From positions 6,014,001 to 6,078,000 of the forward strand of contig NZ_JBEJGY010000004.1 of NCBI RefSeq assembly GCF_040253615.1: a stretch of 64,000 nucleotides of DNA, read 5' to 3'. Below are positions 8,646-17,315 of this stretch, in pieces. The stretch's first letter is position 1; every line of letters begins with the position of its first letter. The notes below the pieces were generated by a model. That model searched no databases. It had not been told where the DNA came from and saw nothing but the letters and a program-made list of their open reading frames with translations. The position numbers were made by a program, and so were the translations under genes. The DNA comes from Streptomyces sp. Edi4 (GTDB taxonomy: Bacteria; Actinomycetota; Actinomycetes; Streptomycetales; Streptomycetaceae).

Positions 8646-10571
8646 ATGACCGCACCACAGCACACGCCCAAGGTCTCCGAGCGCGAGGCGCGCCAGGTCG
8701 CCGAGGCCGCCCGCGAGCAGGACTGGCGCAAGCCCAGCTTCGCCAAGGAACTCTTTCTCGGCCGGCTGCGCCTGGACCTGATCCACCCTCATCCGCAGCC
8801 CGCCCCCGAGGACGTGGCACGCGGCGAGGCCTTCCTCACCAAGCTGCGCGACTTCCTCCGGGCCCACGTGGACGGCCGCCTCATCGACCGAGAGTCGAAG
8901 ATCCCCGACGACGTCGTGCACGGGCTCAAGGAGCTCGGCGCCCTCGGGATGAAGATCGACACGAAGTACGGGGGCCAGGGGCTGACGCAGGTCTACTACA
9001 ACAAGGCGCTCACCCTGGCCGGTTCGGCAAGCCCCGCCATCGGCGCGCTGCTCTCCGCGCACCAGTCCATCGGCGTGCCCCAGCCACTGAAGCTGTTCGG
9101 CACCCAGGAGCAGAAGGACGCCTTCCTGCCGCGCTGCGCCCGCAGCGACATCTCCGCGTTCCTGCTCACCGAGCCCGATGTGGGCTCCGACCCCGCCCGG
9201 CTCGCTACGGCCGCGGTGCCCGACGGCGACGACACCTACGTCCTGGACGGCGTGAAGCTGTGGACCACCAACGGGGTCGTCGCGGACCTGCTCGTCGTGA
9301 TGGCCAGGGTGCCGAAATCCGAGGGGCACAGGGGCGGCATCACGGCCTTCGTCGTCGAGGCGGACTCGCCGGGCATCACGGTGGAGAACCGCAACGCCTT
9401 CATGGGCCTGCGCGGCATCGAGAACGGCGTCACCCGCTTCCACCGGGTACGCGTGCCGGCCGCGAACCGGATCGGTCCCGAGGGCTCCGGCCTCAAGATC
9501 GCCCTGACCACGCTCAACACGGGCCGCCTCTCGCTGCCCGCGATGTGTGTCGGCAGCGGCAAGTGGTGTCTGAAGATCGCCCGCGAGTGGGCGGGCGTAC
9601 GCGAGCAGTGGGGCCGCCCGGTCGCCCGGCACGAGGCGGTCGGGGCGAAGATCTCCTTCATCGCCGCGACGACGTTCGCCCTGGAGGCGATGACGGACCT
9701 CTCCGCACAGATGGCCGACGAGGACCGCAACGACATCCGCATCGAGGCCGCCCTCGCCAAGCTGTACGGGTCCGAGATGGGCTGGCTGATGACGGACGAG
9801 CTGGTCCAGATCCGCGGCGGGCGGGGCTTTGAGACCGCCGACTCGCTGGAGGCGCGCGGCGAGCGGGCGGTGCCCGCCGAGCAGATGCTGCGGGACATGC
9901 GGATCAACCGGATCTTCGAGGGCTCGACCGAGATCATGCACCTGCTGATCGCCCGCGAGGCGGTGGACGCCCACCTGTCCGTGGCCGGCGACCTGATCGA
10001 CCCCGACAAGACCCTCCAGGACAAGGCGAAGGCGGGCGCGAACGCGGCCGGGTTCTACGCCAAGTGGCTCCCCAAGCTGGTCGCGGGCCCGGGGCAACTC
10101 CCGCGCTCCTACAGCGAGTTCGGGCCACTGGCCCAGCACCTGCGCTACGCCGAGCGCTCCGCCCGCAAGCTCGCCCGCTCCACCTTCTACGCCATGTCGC
10201 GCTGGCAGGGCCGCATGGAGACCAAGCAGGGCTTCCTCGGCCGGATCGTCGACATCGGGGCTGAGCTGTTCGCGATGAGCGCGGCCTGCGTACGGGCCGA
10301 GCACCTGCGGGTCACCCAGGACAACGGCCGTGAGGCCGTCCAGCTGGCCGACGCGTTCTGCCACCAGTCCCGGGTCCGCGTCGAGGAGCTGTTCACCCGG
10401 CTGTGGAGCAACACCGACGAACTCGACCACAAGGTCGTGGACGAGGTCCTGGCCGGTGCGTACACCTGGCTGGAGGAGGGCGTACTCGACCCCTCGGGTG
10501 AGGGTCCCTGGATCGCGGACGCGACGCCGGGACCGGCGCGGCGGGACAACGTCCACCGGCCCGTGCGCTGA
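8646..10571 (+). CDS. Acyl-CoA dehydrogenase, long form
   Basis: A FAD-dependent acyl-CoA dehydrogenase of 641 residues, the first oxidation step of fatty-acyl-CoA breakdown. The AFLLTEPDVGSDPA motif and the RGGRGF stretch are typical of the FAD and acyl-CoA sites. The Glu in RIFEGSTEIM (about residue 422) matches the catalytic base position of very-long-chain (VLCAD/ACAD9) enzymes. The extra C-terminal 200 residues, rich in helices, also fit that long-chain group rather than the usual 380-residue enzymes. GAGGAGA precedes the ATG. It appears to be its own transcription unit, with a strong terminator upstream and 175 bases before dxr. Confidence 0.9.
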   Translation: MTAPQHTPKVSEREARQVAEAAREQDWRKPSFAKELFLGRLRLDLIHPHPQPAPEDVARGEAFLTKLRDFLRAHVDGRLIDRESKIPDDVVHGLKELGALGMKIDTKYGGQGLTQVYYNKALTLAGSASPAIGALLSAHQSIGVPQPLKLFGTQEQKDAFLPRCARSDISAFLLTEPDVGSDPARLATAAVPDGDDTYVLDGVKLWTTNGVVADLLVVMARVPKSEGHRGGITAFVVEADSPGITVENRNAFMGLRGIENGVTRFHRVRVPAANRIGPEGSGLKIALTTLNTGRLSLPAMCVGSGKWCLKIAREWAGVREQWGRPVARHEAVGAKISFIAATTFALEAMTDLSAQMADEDRNDIRIEAALAKLYGSEMGWLMTDELVQIRGGRGFETADSLEARGERAVPAEQMLRDMRINRIFEGSTEIMHLLIAREAVDAHLSVAGDLIDPDKTLQDKAKAGANAAGFYAKWLPKLVAGPGQLPRSYSEFGPLAQHLRYAERSARKLARSTFYAMSRWQGRMETKQGFLGRIVDIGAELFAMSAACVRAEHLRVTQDNGREAVQLADAFCHQSRVRVEELFTRLWSNTDELDHKVVDEVLAGAYTWLEEGVLDPSGEGPWIADATPGPARRDNVHRPVR

Positions 10572-10746
10572 CCCGGGCACCCCGGCGCCCGTGCGTGGCC
10601 GGGGCACCGGGGCGCCGGAACGATCTGTTCCGTTCCGACGGCCCCGGCCCCGCCGGGCGCCGCCTCCGCGTCCCGCGCGCCCTCATCCCGGCCTTATTGA
10701 CAGGAGCGCTGTCCGGGCGCGCGGCCGATGCGGCAACAATGGGGGC

Positions 10747-11997
10747 ATGAGCGACTGCCCAGCCCCCCTCGCCGACCCGCACATCGCCTTCGATCCAGCC
10801 GTTGGCCGACGCGATGTGGTCGTACTCGGATCCACCGGATCCATCGGTACCCAGGCCATCGACCTGGTCCTGCGCAACCCCGACCGCTTCCGTGTGACCG
10901 CGCTCTCCGCGGCGGGCGGCCGGGTCGAGCTCCTGGCCGAGCAGGCGCGACAGCTCCGGGTCGCCGCCGTCGCGGTGGCGCGCGAGGACGCCGTGCCGGC
11001 GCTGCGCGAGGCACTGGCGGCGCGGTACGGCGGCGAGCCGCTTCCCGAGATCCTGGCCGGCCCCGACGCGGCCACCGAACTCGCGGCCTCCCCCTGCCAC
11101 ACCGTCCTCAACGGCATCACCGGTTCCATCGGGCTCGCGCCCACGCTGGCCGCGCTCACGGCCGGCCGCACGCTCGCGCTCGCCAACAAGGAGTCCCTGA
11201 TCGTCGGCGGCCCCCTCGTGAAGGCGCTGGCGAGACCCGGACAGATCATCCCCGTCGACTCCGAGCACGCGGCCCTCTTCCAGGCGTTGGCCGCCGGCAA
11301 GCGCGCCGATGTCCGCAAGCTCGTGGTGACCGCGTCCGGGGGGCCCTTCAGGGGGCGTACCAAGAGCCAACTCGCCGACGTCAGGCCCGAGGACGCGCTG
11401 GCCCACCCCACGTGGGCGATGGGCCCGGTCATCACCGTCAACTCGGCGACGCTCGTCAACAAGGGCCTGGAGGTGATCGAGGCGCATCTGCTCTACGACA
11501 TCCCCTTCTCGCGCATCGAGGTCGTCGTCCACCCGCAGTCCTACGTGCACTCCATGGTCGAGTACACCGACGGCTCCACGCTGGCGCAGGCGACCCCGCC
11601 CGACATGCGCGGGCCGATCGCGATCGGGCTCGGCTGGCCCGAGCGGGTCCCCGACGCCGCGCCCGCCTTCGACTGGACCAAGGCTTCGACCTGGGAGTTC
11701 TACCCCCTGGACCACGACGCCTTCCCCTCGGTGGGACTCGCCCGGCACGTCGGGGAACTGGGCGGGACGGCTCCGGCGGTGTTCAATGCCGCGAACGAGG
11801 AGTGCGTGGACGCGTTCCTGGCCGGGCGGCTCCCGTTCAACGGGATCATGGAGACGGTGACGGAGGTCGTCACCGAGCACGGAACGCCCCGGGCGGGAAC
11901 CTCCCTCACGGTCTCGGACGTCCTGGAAGCGGAGACCTGGGCACGCGCCCGGGCTCGCGAACTCGCGGTGAAGGCGACAGCGGAGGCACGCGCATGA
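10747..11997 (+). CDS. dxr: 1-deoxy-D-xylulose 5-phosphate reductoisomerase
   Basis: The second step of the non-mevalonate isoprenoid pathway: it rearranges and reduces DXP to MEP with NADPH. The protein has 416 residues. The Rossmann motif LGSTGSIGTQ is near residue 27, the substrate and metal region reads NKESLIVGG and PVDSEHAALFQ, and NKGLEVIEAH and FNAANEECV are conserved in the family. The ATG at 10747 follows GGGGG. A TTGACA at 10697 could be a -35 box, but no well-spaced -10 follows. The gene overlaps the next by ATGA, so the two are translationally coupled. Confidence 0.95.
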   Translation: MSDCPAPLADPHIAFDPAVGRRDVVVLGSTGSIGTQAIDLVLRNPDRFRVTALSAAGGRVELLAEQARQLRVAAVAVAREDAVPALREALAARYGGEPLPEILAGPDAATELAASPCHTVLNGITGSIGLAPTLAALTAGRTLALANKESLIVGGPLVKALARPGQIIPVDSEHAALFQALAAGKRADVRKLVVTASGGPFRGRTKSQLADVRPEDALAHPTWAMGPVITVNSATLVNKGLEVIEAHLLYDIPFSRIEVVVHPQSYVHSMVEYTDGSTLAQATPPDMRGPIAIGLGWPERVPDAAPAFDWTKASTWEFYPLDHDAFPSVGLARHVGELGGTAPAVFNAANEECVDAFLAGRLPFNGIMETVTEVVTEHGTPRAGTSLTVSDVLEAETWARARARELAVKATAEARA

Positions 11998-13295
11998 CGA
12001 TCCTGTTGACGGTCCTCGGCATAGCGCTTTTCGCCGTCGGGCTGCTCGTCTCCATCGCCTGGCACGAGCTCGGCCACCTCTCCACGGCCAAGCTCTTCGG
12101 CATCCGCGTGCCCCAGTACATGGTCGGCTTCGGGCCCACCATCTGGTCGCGCAAGAAGGGCGACACGGAGTACGGCATCAAGGCGGTTCCGGCCGGCGGC
12201 TACATCCGCATGATCGGCATGTTCCCGCCCGGCGCGGACGGCCGCATCGAGGCGCGGTCGACGTCGCCGTTCCGCGGCATGATCGAGGACGCGCGGGCGG
12301 CCGCGTTCGAAGAGCTCCAGCCCGGCGACGAGGACCGGCTCTTCTACACGCGCAAGCCCTGGAAACGCGTCATCGTGATGTTCGCCGGCCCGTTCATGAA
12401 CCTGATCCTCGCGGTCGCGATCTTCCTCAGCGTGCTCATGGGCTTCGGCATGGCCGCCGAGACCACCCAGGTCGCCGGCGTCCAGAAGTGCGTGATCGCG
12501 CAGAGCGAGCACCGTGACTCCTGCAAGGCCGGCGACAAGGTCTCGCCCGCCGAGGCCGCGGGCCTCAAGGTCGGCGACAAGATCGTCGCCTTCGACGGCA
12601 AGCCCGTGAAGAACTGGTCGGACCTGTCCGACCGCATCCGCGCGACCATCGGCCCTGCCACCGTCACCGTGGAGCGGGCCGGCCAGCAGGTCACCCTGCA
12701 CGCCACGCTGGCCAAGAACATGGTCCTGAAGAAGGACGCGGACGGCCAGGCCGTCCCCGACCAGTACGTACCGGCCGGCTATCTCGGCTTCTCGCCCAAG
12801 TCCGAGATCCAGCCGCTCACCTTCGGCGAGTCCGTGAACCGCATGGGCGACATGGTGGAGAACGGCGTGCACTCCATCGTCGCGCTGCCCGGCAAGATCC
12901 CCGACCTGTGGAACGCGGCCTTCGACGGCGGCGAACGCAAGGCGGACTCGCCGGTCGGCGTGGTCGGCGCGGCGCGCCTGAGCGGCGAGGTGCTGAACCT
13001 GGACGCCCCGACGCCGAACATCATCGCCACGTTCCTGTTCCTGCTCGCGGGCTTCAACCTCTCGCTGTTCCTGTTCAACATGCTGCCGCTGCTCCCGCTG
13101 GACGGCGGCCACATCGCGGGCGCCCTGTGGGAGTCGCTGCGCCGGACGGTGGCGCGGGTCCTCAAGCGTCCCGACCCGGGCGCCTTCGACGTCGCCAAGC
13201 TGATGCCGGTGGCGTACGTGGTGGCCGGGATCTTCATCTGCTTCACGCTGCTCGTCCTGGTGGCGGACGTCGTGAACCCGGTGAAGCTCACCTGA
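11994..13295 (+). CDS. rseP: RseP-type site-2 zinc metalloprotease (M50)
   Basis: An intramembrane protease of 433 residues that cuts membrane-bound regulators such as anti-sigma factors. The zinc motif HELGH is at residues 24-28 within the first membrane helix. A PDZ domain (about 175-250) includes AAGLKVGDKIVAFDGKPV, and the second active-site motif LLPLDGGH lies in a later helix. Three to four hydrophobic segments are visible. The start is fixed by the four-base ATGA overlap with dxr. Lying between dxr and ispG is the common actinobacterial order and does not imply a role in isoprenoid synthesis. Confidence 0.92.
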   Translation: MTILLTVLGIALFAVGLLVSIAWHELGHLSTAKLFGIRVPQYMVGFGPTIWSRKKGDTEYGIKAVPAGGYIRMIGMFPPGADGRIEARSTSPFRGMIEDARAAAFEELQPGDEDRLFYTRKPWKRVIVMFAGPFMNLILAVAIFLSVLMGFGMAAETTQVAGVQKCVIAQSEHRDSCKAGDKVSPAEAAGLKVGDKIVAFDGKPVKNWSDLSDRIRATIGPATVTVERAGQQVTLHATLAKNMVLKKDADGQAVPDQYVPAGYLGFSPKSEIQPLTFGESVNRMGDMVENGVHSIVALPGKIPDLWNAAFDGGERKADSPVGVVGAARLSGEVLNLDAPTPNIIATFLFLLAGFNLSLFLFNMLPLLPLDGGHIAGALWESLRRTVARVLKRPDPGAFDVAKLMPVAYVVAGIFICFTLLVLVADVVNPVKLT

Positions 13296-13477
13296 CGGTG
13301 ACGGTGACGGCGCGGGGGCGCGGGGGCGCGGGGAGCCTGCCTCCCGCGCTCCCCGGGCGCCCCTTCGCGTGAACCGCGGGGCCACCGTGCACACGGTGCT
13401 CCCGGGGTGACGTAACCTCGAAGGCTGGAGCCCGCCGATCTCGGGACCTTGATCCACACCTTGGGGTTGCACAGCAG

Positions 13478-14635
13478 ATGACTGCGATTTCACTGGGAAT
13501 GCCGGCCGTACCGACCCGCCTCGCCGAGCGCCGCAAGAGCCGTCAGATCCAGGTCGGCTCCGTGGCGGTCGGCGGGGACGCGCCCGTCTCCGTCCAGTCC
13601 ATGACCACGACGCGTACGTCGGACATCGGCGCGACGTTGCAGCAGATCGCCGAACTGACGGCGTCCGGCTGCCAGATCGTGCGGGTCGCCTGCCCCACGC
13701 AGGACGACGCGGACGCGCTGGCGACGATCGCGCGCAAGTCGCAGATCCCGGTCATCGCCGACATCCACTTCCAGCCCAAGTACGTCTTCGCGGCGATCGA
13801 CGCGGGATGCGCCGCGGTGCGGGTCAACCCGGGCAACATCAAGCAGTTCGACGACAAGGTGCGCGAGATCGCGCTGGCCGCGAAGGACGCGGGGACCCCG
13901 ATCCGTATCGGCGTCAACGCCGGGTCGCTCGACGCGCGCCTGCTGAAGAAGTACGGCAAGGCGACGCCCGAGGCGCTGGTGGAGTCGGCGCTGTGGGAGG
14001 CCTCCCTCTTCGAGGAGCACGGCTTCCGCGACATCAAGATCTCGGTGAAGCACAACGACCCGGTCGTCATGGTCAACGCCTACCGCCAGCTCGCCGCGCA
14101 GTGCGACTACCCGCTGCACCTCGGGGTCACCGAGGCGGGCCCCGCGTTCCAGGGCACGATCAAGTCGGCGGTGGCGTTCGGCGCGCTGCTCGCCGAGGGC
14201 ATCGGTGACACCATCCGCGTCTCGCTCTCGGCCCCGCCGGCCGAGGAGATCAAGGTCGGCATCCAGATCCTGGAATCGCTCAACCTGCGCCAGCGCCGCC
14301 TGGAGATCGTCTCCTGCCCGTCCTGCGGGCGGGCCCAGGTGGACGTCTACAAGCTGGCCGAGGAAGTCACGGCGGGCCTGGAAGGCATGGAGGTGCCGCT
14401 GCGGGTCGCCGTCATGGGCTGTGTCGTCAACGGCCCCGGAGAGGCGCGCGAGGCGGACCTCGGTGTCGCCTCCGGCAACGGCAAGGGGCAGATCTTCGTG
14501 AAGGGCGAAGTCATCAAGACGGTGCCGGAGTCGAAGATCGTGGAGACGTTGATCGACGAGGCGATGAAGATCGCGGAGCAGATGGAAAAGGACGGAATCG
14601 CCTCCGGCGAGCCCCAGGTATCAGTAGCGGGCTGA
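13478..14635 (+). CDS. ispG: 4-hydroxy-3-methylbut-2-enyl diphosphate synthase
   Basis: The penultimate enzyme of the non-mevalonate pathway (GcpE), which makes HMBPP from the cyclic diphosphate MEcPP with a [4Fe-4S] cluster. The protein has 385 residues, the bacterial two-domain length. The TIM barrel begins with VSVQSMTTT, and the cluster ligands are visible as Cys280, Cys283 and Cys315 with Glu322 in NGPGE. It is separated from the upstream protease gene by 182 bases of G/C-rich spacer and may have its own promoter. Downstream lies the long repeat block. Confidence 0.95.
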   Translation: MTAISLGMPAVPTRLAERRKSRQIQVGSVAVGGDAPVSVQSMTTTRTSDIGATLQQIAELTASGCQIVRVACPTQDDADALATIARKSQIPVIADIHFQPKYVFAAIDAGCAAVRVNPGNIKQFDDKVREIALAAKDAGTPIRIGVNAGSLDARLLKKYGKATPEALVESALWEASLFEEHGFRDIKISVKHNDPVVMVNAYRQLAAQCDYPLHLGVTEAGPAFQGTIKSAVAFGALLAEGIGDTIRVSLSAPPAEEIKVGIQILESLNLRQRRLEIVSCPSCGRAQVDVYKLAEEVTAGLEGMEVPLRVAVMGCVVNGPGEAREADLGVASGNGKGQIFVKGEVIKTVPESKIVETLIDEAMKIAEQMEKDGIASGEPQVSVAG

Positions 14636-14795
14636 CCCCCCCCGGGGCACCCCGACCCCGCTCTCGGGTGCGGCCCGTGTCCCCGTTTTCGGGCGCCGCC
14701 GTGCCTCTGCTTTCGAATGTGGTTCGTGCCCCTGCTTTCGGGTGCGGCCCGTGGCCCCGCTTTTGGGTACGGGCCGCACCCGCTTTCGGGCGCCG

Positions 14796-14965
14796 CCCGT
14801 GCCACTGCTTTCGGGTGCGGGCCCGTGCGTGGCTGGTCGCGCAGTTCCCCGCGCCCCTGACCACTCGGTGCTGGCCCACACCCGTGCCACTGCTTTCGGG
14901 TGCGGGCCCGTGCGTGGCTGGTCGCGCAGTTCCCCGCGCCCCTGACCACTCGGTGCTGGCCCACA
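14796..14965. repeat. Exact 85-bp tandem duplication
   Basis: Bases 14796-14880 and 14881-14965 are identical over all 85 positions. Each copy begins CCCGTGCCACTGCTTTCGGG and ends CTGGCCCACA. Much of the unit (the GGTCGCGCAGTTCCCCGCG core) also occurs in reverse orientation at 6831-6900. Absence of any mismatch points to a recent duplication or ongoing gene conversion. Confidence 0.9.
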
Positions 14966-15245
14966 CCGGCACAGCCAGCCCGTCCCCGTGCCCTGGGAGG
15001 GTCCGTGCTGGTCCGCGCCGGCATAGCCAGCCTGTCCGGCAATTGAGGACGAGCGCCCTTCAGGCGCGAACGGGGTCTGGGGCGGAGCCCCAGAATCCTG
15101 AACCTCGGCCCGTTCATGACCCCCGGAGGGTTTCGGGAAGGGGCCGGGGTGGGGCATCCCCGGGGCCCGGGGCGGAGCCCCAGGAACCCCCCGCCGCTGC
15201 CGGGTGCGGACCGTGCTGGGGCACCCGCGCAGTTCCCCGCGCCCC

Positions 15246-15712
15246 CATGTAGGCCACCCGGTGCCGCGCCAAAGGCACAGCCTCCGCGCCCCCGTGCCGC
15301 GCGCAGGGCACAGCCCCCCGGCCCCCATGTACGGCACCGGTGCCGCGCCAAAGGCACAGCCTCCGCGCCCCGTGCTGCGCGCAGGGCACACCCCCCCCAA
15401 CCCCCCATGTACGGCACCGGTGCCGCGCCAAAGGCACAGCCCCCGGCCTCCATGTAGGGCACCCGGAGCCGCGCCCAAGGCACAGCCCCGCGCCCCCGTG
15501 TAGCGCACCCGGAGCCGCGCCCAAAGCACAACCCCCGCGCCCCCGTGTAGTGCACCCGGAGCCGCGCGCAAGGCACAGCCCCCTACGTAGGGCGCCGCAC
15601 AGCCCCTATGTAGGGCGCCCGGAGCCGAGCCGCGGACACAACTCCCGCGCCCCATGTAAGGGCCCCAGAGCCGCACGGAAGGTACAGCCCCGCGCCCCCG
15701 GCGGCAGGGCAT
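15246..15712. repeat. Degenerate tandem array, 45-47-bp unit
   Basis: Units start with (C)ATGTA or GTGTA and run through GGGCACCCGGAGCCGCGCC and AAGGCACAGCCC to CGCGCCCC. Unit starts are near 15246, 15326, 15406, 15451, 15498, 15545, 15586, 15609 and 15653. The first two are extended to about 80 bases by an inserted half-unit that begins GTGC(C/T)GCGCGCAGGGCACA. One unit (15586) is truncated. The period changes frame, so the array is not a repeat-protein gene. Confidence 0.8.
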
Positions 15713-15809
15713 CCGGTGCCGGGGGTGCCGGGGTGGAGTCCCAGGGCGTGGGGGGCGGGGCGGCGGGTACAGTGCGGAGATCAGCAGCCCGTACCCGTGA
15801 GGCCCCCTC

Positions 15810-16655
15810 GTGTTGACGCAGACCACCACCCGGGTCCTCGAACCCGGCGACCTCGGCGCGGCGCTCGCCATCCTGGAGAGCGAGCCGGTCGCCAACGCCT
15901 TTGTGACCTCCCGCGTGCAGGTCGCCGGCCTCGACCCCTGGCGGCTCGGCGGCGAGATGTGGGGCTGGTACGCGGGCGGCCGGCTCCGCTCGCTGTGCTA
16001 CTCGGGCGCCAACCTCGTACCGATCTGCGCCACACCCGAGGCGGTACGTTCCTTCGCCGACCGCGCCCGCCGCACCGGCCGCCGCTGCTCCTCCATCGTC
16101 GGCCCCGCCGAGCCCACCGCCGAGCTGTGGCGGCTGCTCGAACCGCACTGGGGCCCCGCCCGCGAGGTACGCCCGCACCAGCCGCTCATGGTCGCCGAGG
16201 GCATGCCGGACGACATCGAGCCCGACCCGTACGTCCGGCGCATCCGCAAGGACGAGATGGACGTGATCATGCCGGCCTGCGTCGCCATGTTCACCGAGGA
16301 GGTCGGCGTCTCCCCGCTCGCGGGCGACGGCGGCCTGCTCTACCAGGCCCGCGTCGCCGAACTCGTCGGCTCGGGACGCTCGTTCGCCCGCATCGAGGAC
16401 GGCAAGGTCGTCTTCAAGGCGGAGATCGGCGCCGCCACCAACCAGGCCTGCCAGATCCAGGGCGTCTGGGTCGCCCCCGAACACCGCGGCAAGGGCCTGT
16501 CGGCCACCGGCATGGCGGCCGTCCTGCGCTACGCCCTCGCGGACGTCGCCCCCATCGTCAGCCTGTACGTCAACGACTTCAACGCCCCCGCCCGCGCCTG
16601 CTACCGCCGGGTCGGCTTCCGTGAGACCGGGGCGTTCATGAGCGTGCTGTTCTGA
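15810..16655 (+). CDS. GNAT acetyltransferase with N-terminal DUF4081-like domain
   Basis: A 281-residue protein starting at GTG. The N-terminal half (about 1-115), with WRLGGEMWGWYAGGRLRS, looks like the DUF4081 domain that often precedes GNAT folds in actinomycetes. The C-terminal half carries the acetyl-CoA pyrophosphate loop as VAPEHRGKGLS, followed by the YVNDFNAPARACYRRVGF strand-helix typical of GNAT enzymes. The substrate is not known. A second, unrelated GNAT gene follows 29 bases downstream and the two may be cotranscribed. Confidence 0.85.
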   Translation: MLTQTTTRVLEPGDLGAALAILESEPVANAFVTSRVQVAGLDPWRLGGEMWGWYAGGRLRSLCYSGANLVPICATPEAVRSFADRARRTGRRCSSIVGPAEPTAELWRLLEPHWGPAREVRPHQPLMVAEGMPDDIEPDPYVRRIRKDEMDVIMPACVAMFTEEVGVSPLAGDGGLLYQARVAELVGSGRSFARIEDGKVVFKAEIGAATNQACQIQGVWVAPEHRGKGLSATGMAAVLRYALADVAPIVSLYVNDFNAPARACYRRVGFRETGAFMSVLF

Positions 16656-16684
16656 GCCCGCCGTTTCGAGGTTAGGGTGCGGCC

Positions 16685-17242
16685 ATGGCTCCTGACTCTG
16701 ACGTGACCGTCGGCCCCCTCGACCTCGCCGCCCGCGTGGACGAGGCGCTGGCCGTGCAGGCGGTCGCCTTCGGACTGGGCGCCGACGAGGTCGCGGTACG
16801 CCGTCACATCGTGCTGCGCCACCTGACCCACCCCGGGGCCAGGGCGCTCGGAGCCACCGCGCCGGACGGGCGCCTCGTGGGCTTCGTGTACGGGATGCCC
16901 AACGACCGGGCGCACTGGTGGTCCACCGTCGTCGAGCCGTACCTGCGCAACAAGGGCGCCGAGAGCTGGCTCGACGACGCGTTCGTGATCACCGAGCTGC
17001 ATGTGCACCCCGGCTTCCAGGGCCAGGGCCTCGGCCGGGCGCTCATCACCACCATCACCGACAGCGCCACCGAACCCCGCTCGATCCTCTCCGCCATCGA
17101 CACCGAGAGCCCCGCCCGCGCCCTGTACCGCTCGCTCGGCTACCGCGACCTGGCGGTCCAGGTCCAGTTCCCGAGCGCGGCGCGGCCCTACGCCGTGATG
17201 GGCGCGCCCCTGCCGCTGCCGCGCGGGCGGTCCACGACGTAA
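16685..17242 (+). CDS. GNAT family N-acetyltransferase
   Basis: A single-domain GNAT protein of 185 residues. The acetyl-CoA binding motif is HPGFQGQGLGRAL, preceded by FVITELHV in beta-strand 4 and followed by SPARALYRSLGY, the conserved strand-helix with Tyr near the end. The start ATG follows a weak purine stretch. It lies between the DUF4081-GNAT gene and proS. The substrate cannot be inferred from the sequence. Confidence 0.85.
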   Translation: MAPDSDVTVGPLDLAARVDEALAVQAVAFGLGADEVAVRRHIVLRHLTHPGARALGATAPDGRLVGFVYGMPNDRAHWWSTVVEPYLRNKGAESWLDDAFVITELHVHPGFQGQGLGRALITTITDSATEPRSILSAIDTESPARALYRSLGYRDLAVQVQFPSAARPYAVMGAPLPLPRGRSTT

Positions 17243-17315
17243 ACGGATTTCCGCGCACTCGGGGCGCCCGGCTAACCTCCAGGCATCACCCCGTGCACGT
17301 ACAGGAGAGAAATCC

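Larger units (their letters stand above)
14636..15809. repeat. 1.17-kb gene-free block with two tandem repeat arrays
   Basis: This spacer between ispG and a GNAT gene shows no credible gene: the open frames across it are by-products of G/C-rich repeats whose period is not a multiple of three. From about 14651 to 14826 there are seven degenerate copies of a roughly 24-base unit built on CTTTCGGGTGCGGCCCGTG. An exact 85-bp tandem duplication follows (14796-14965). From 15246 to about 15712 there are eight to ten units of 45-47 bases. Small hairpins of the CTGGGGC-GGA-GCCCCAG type sit near 15077-15093 and 15168-15182. A TACAGT at 15768-15773 may be the -10 box of the next gene. Confidence 0.75.

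Noticed and set aside
10697..10702. TTGACA as the dxr promoter -35
   Set aside because: No -10 box at 16-19 bases downstream could be found.
14347..15576. Minus-strand open frames over the repeat block with GALHGGAG-like repeats
   Set aside because: The repeat period is mostly not a multiple of three, frames change between units, and no start signal is present, so a repeat protein is unlikely.
15246..15712. Possible CRISPR array
   Set aside because: Units follow each other directly without unique spacers and no cas gene is near.
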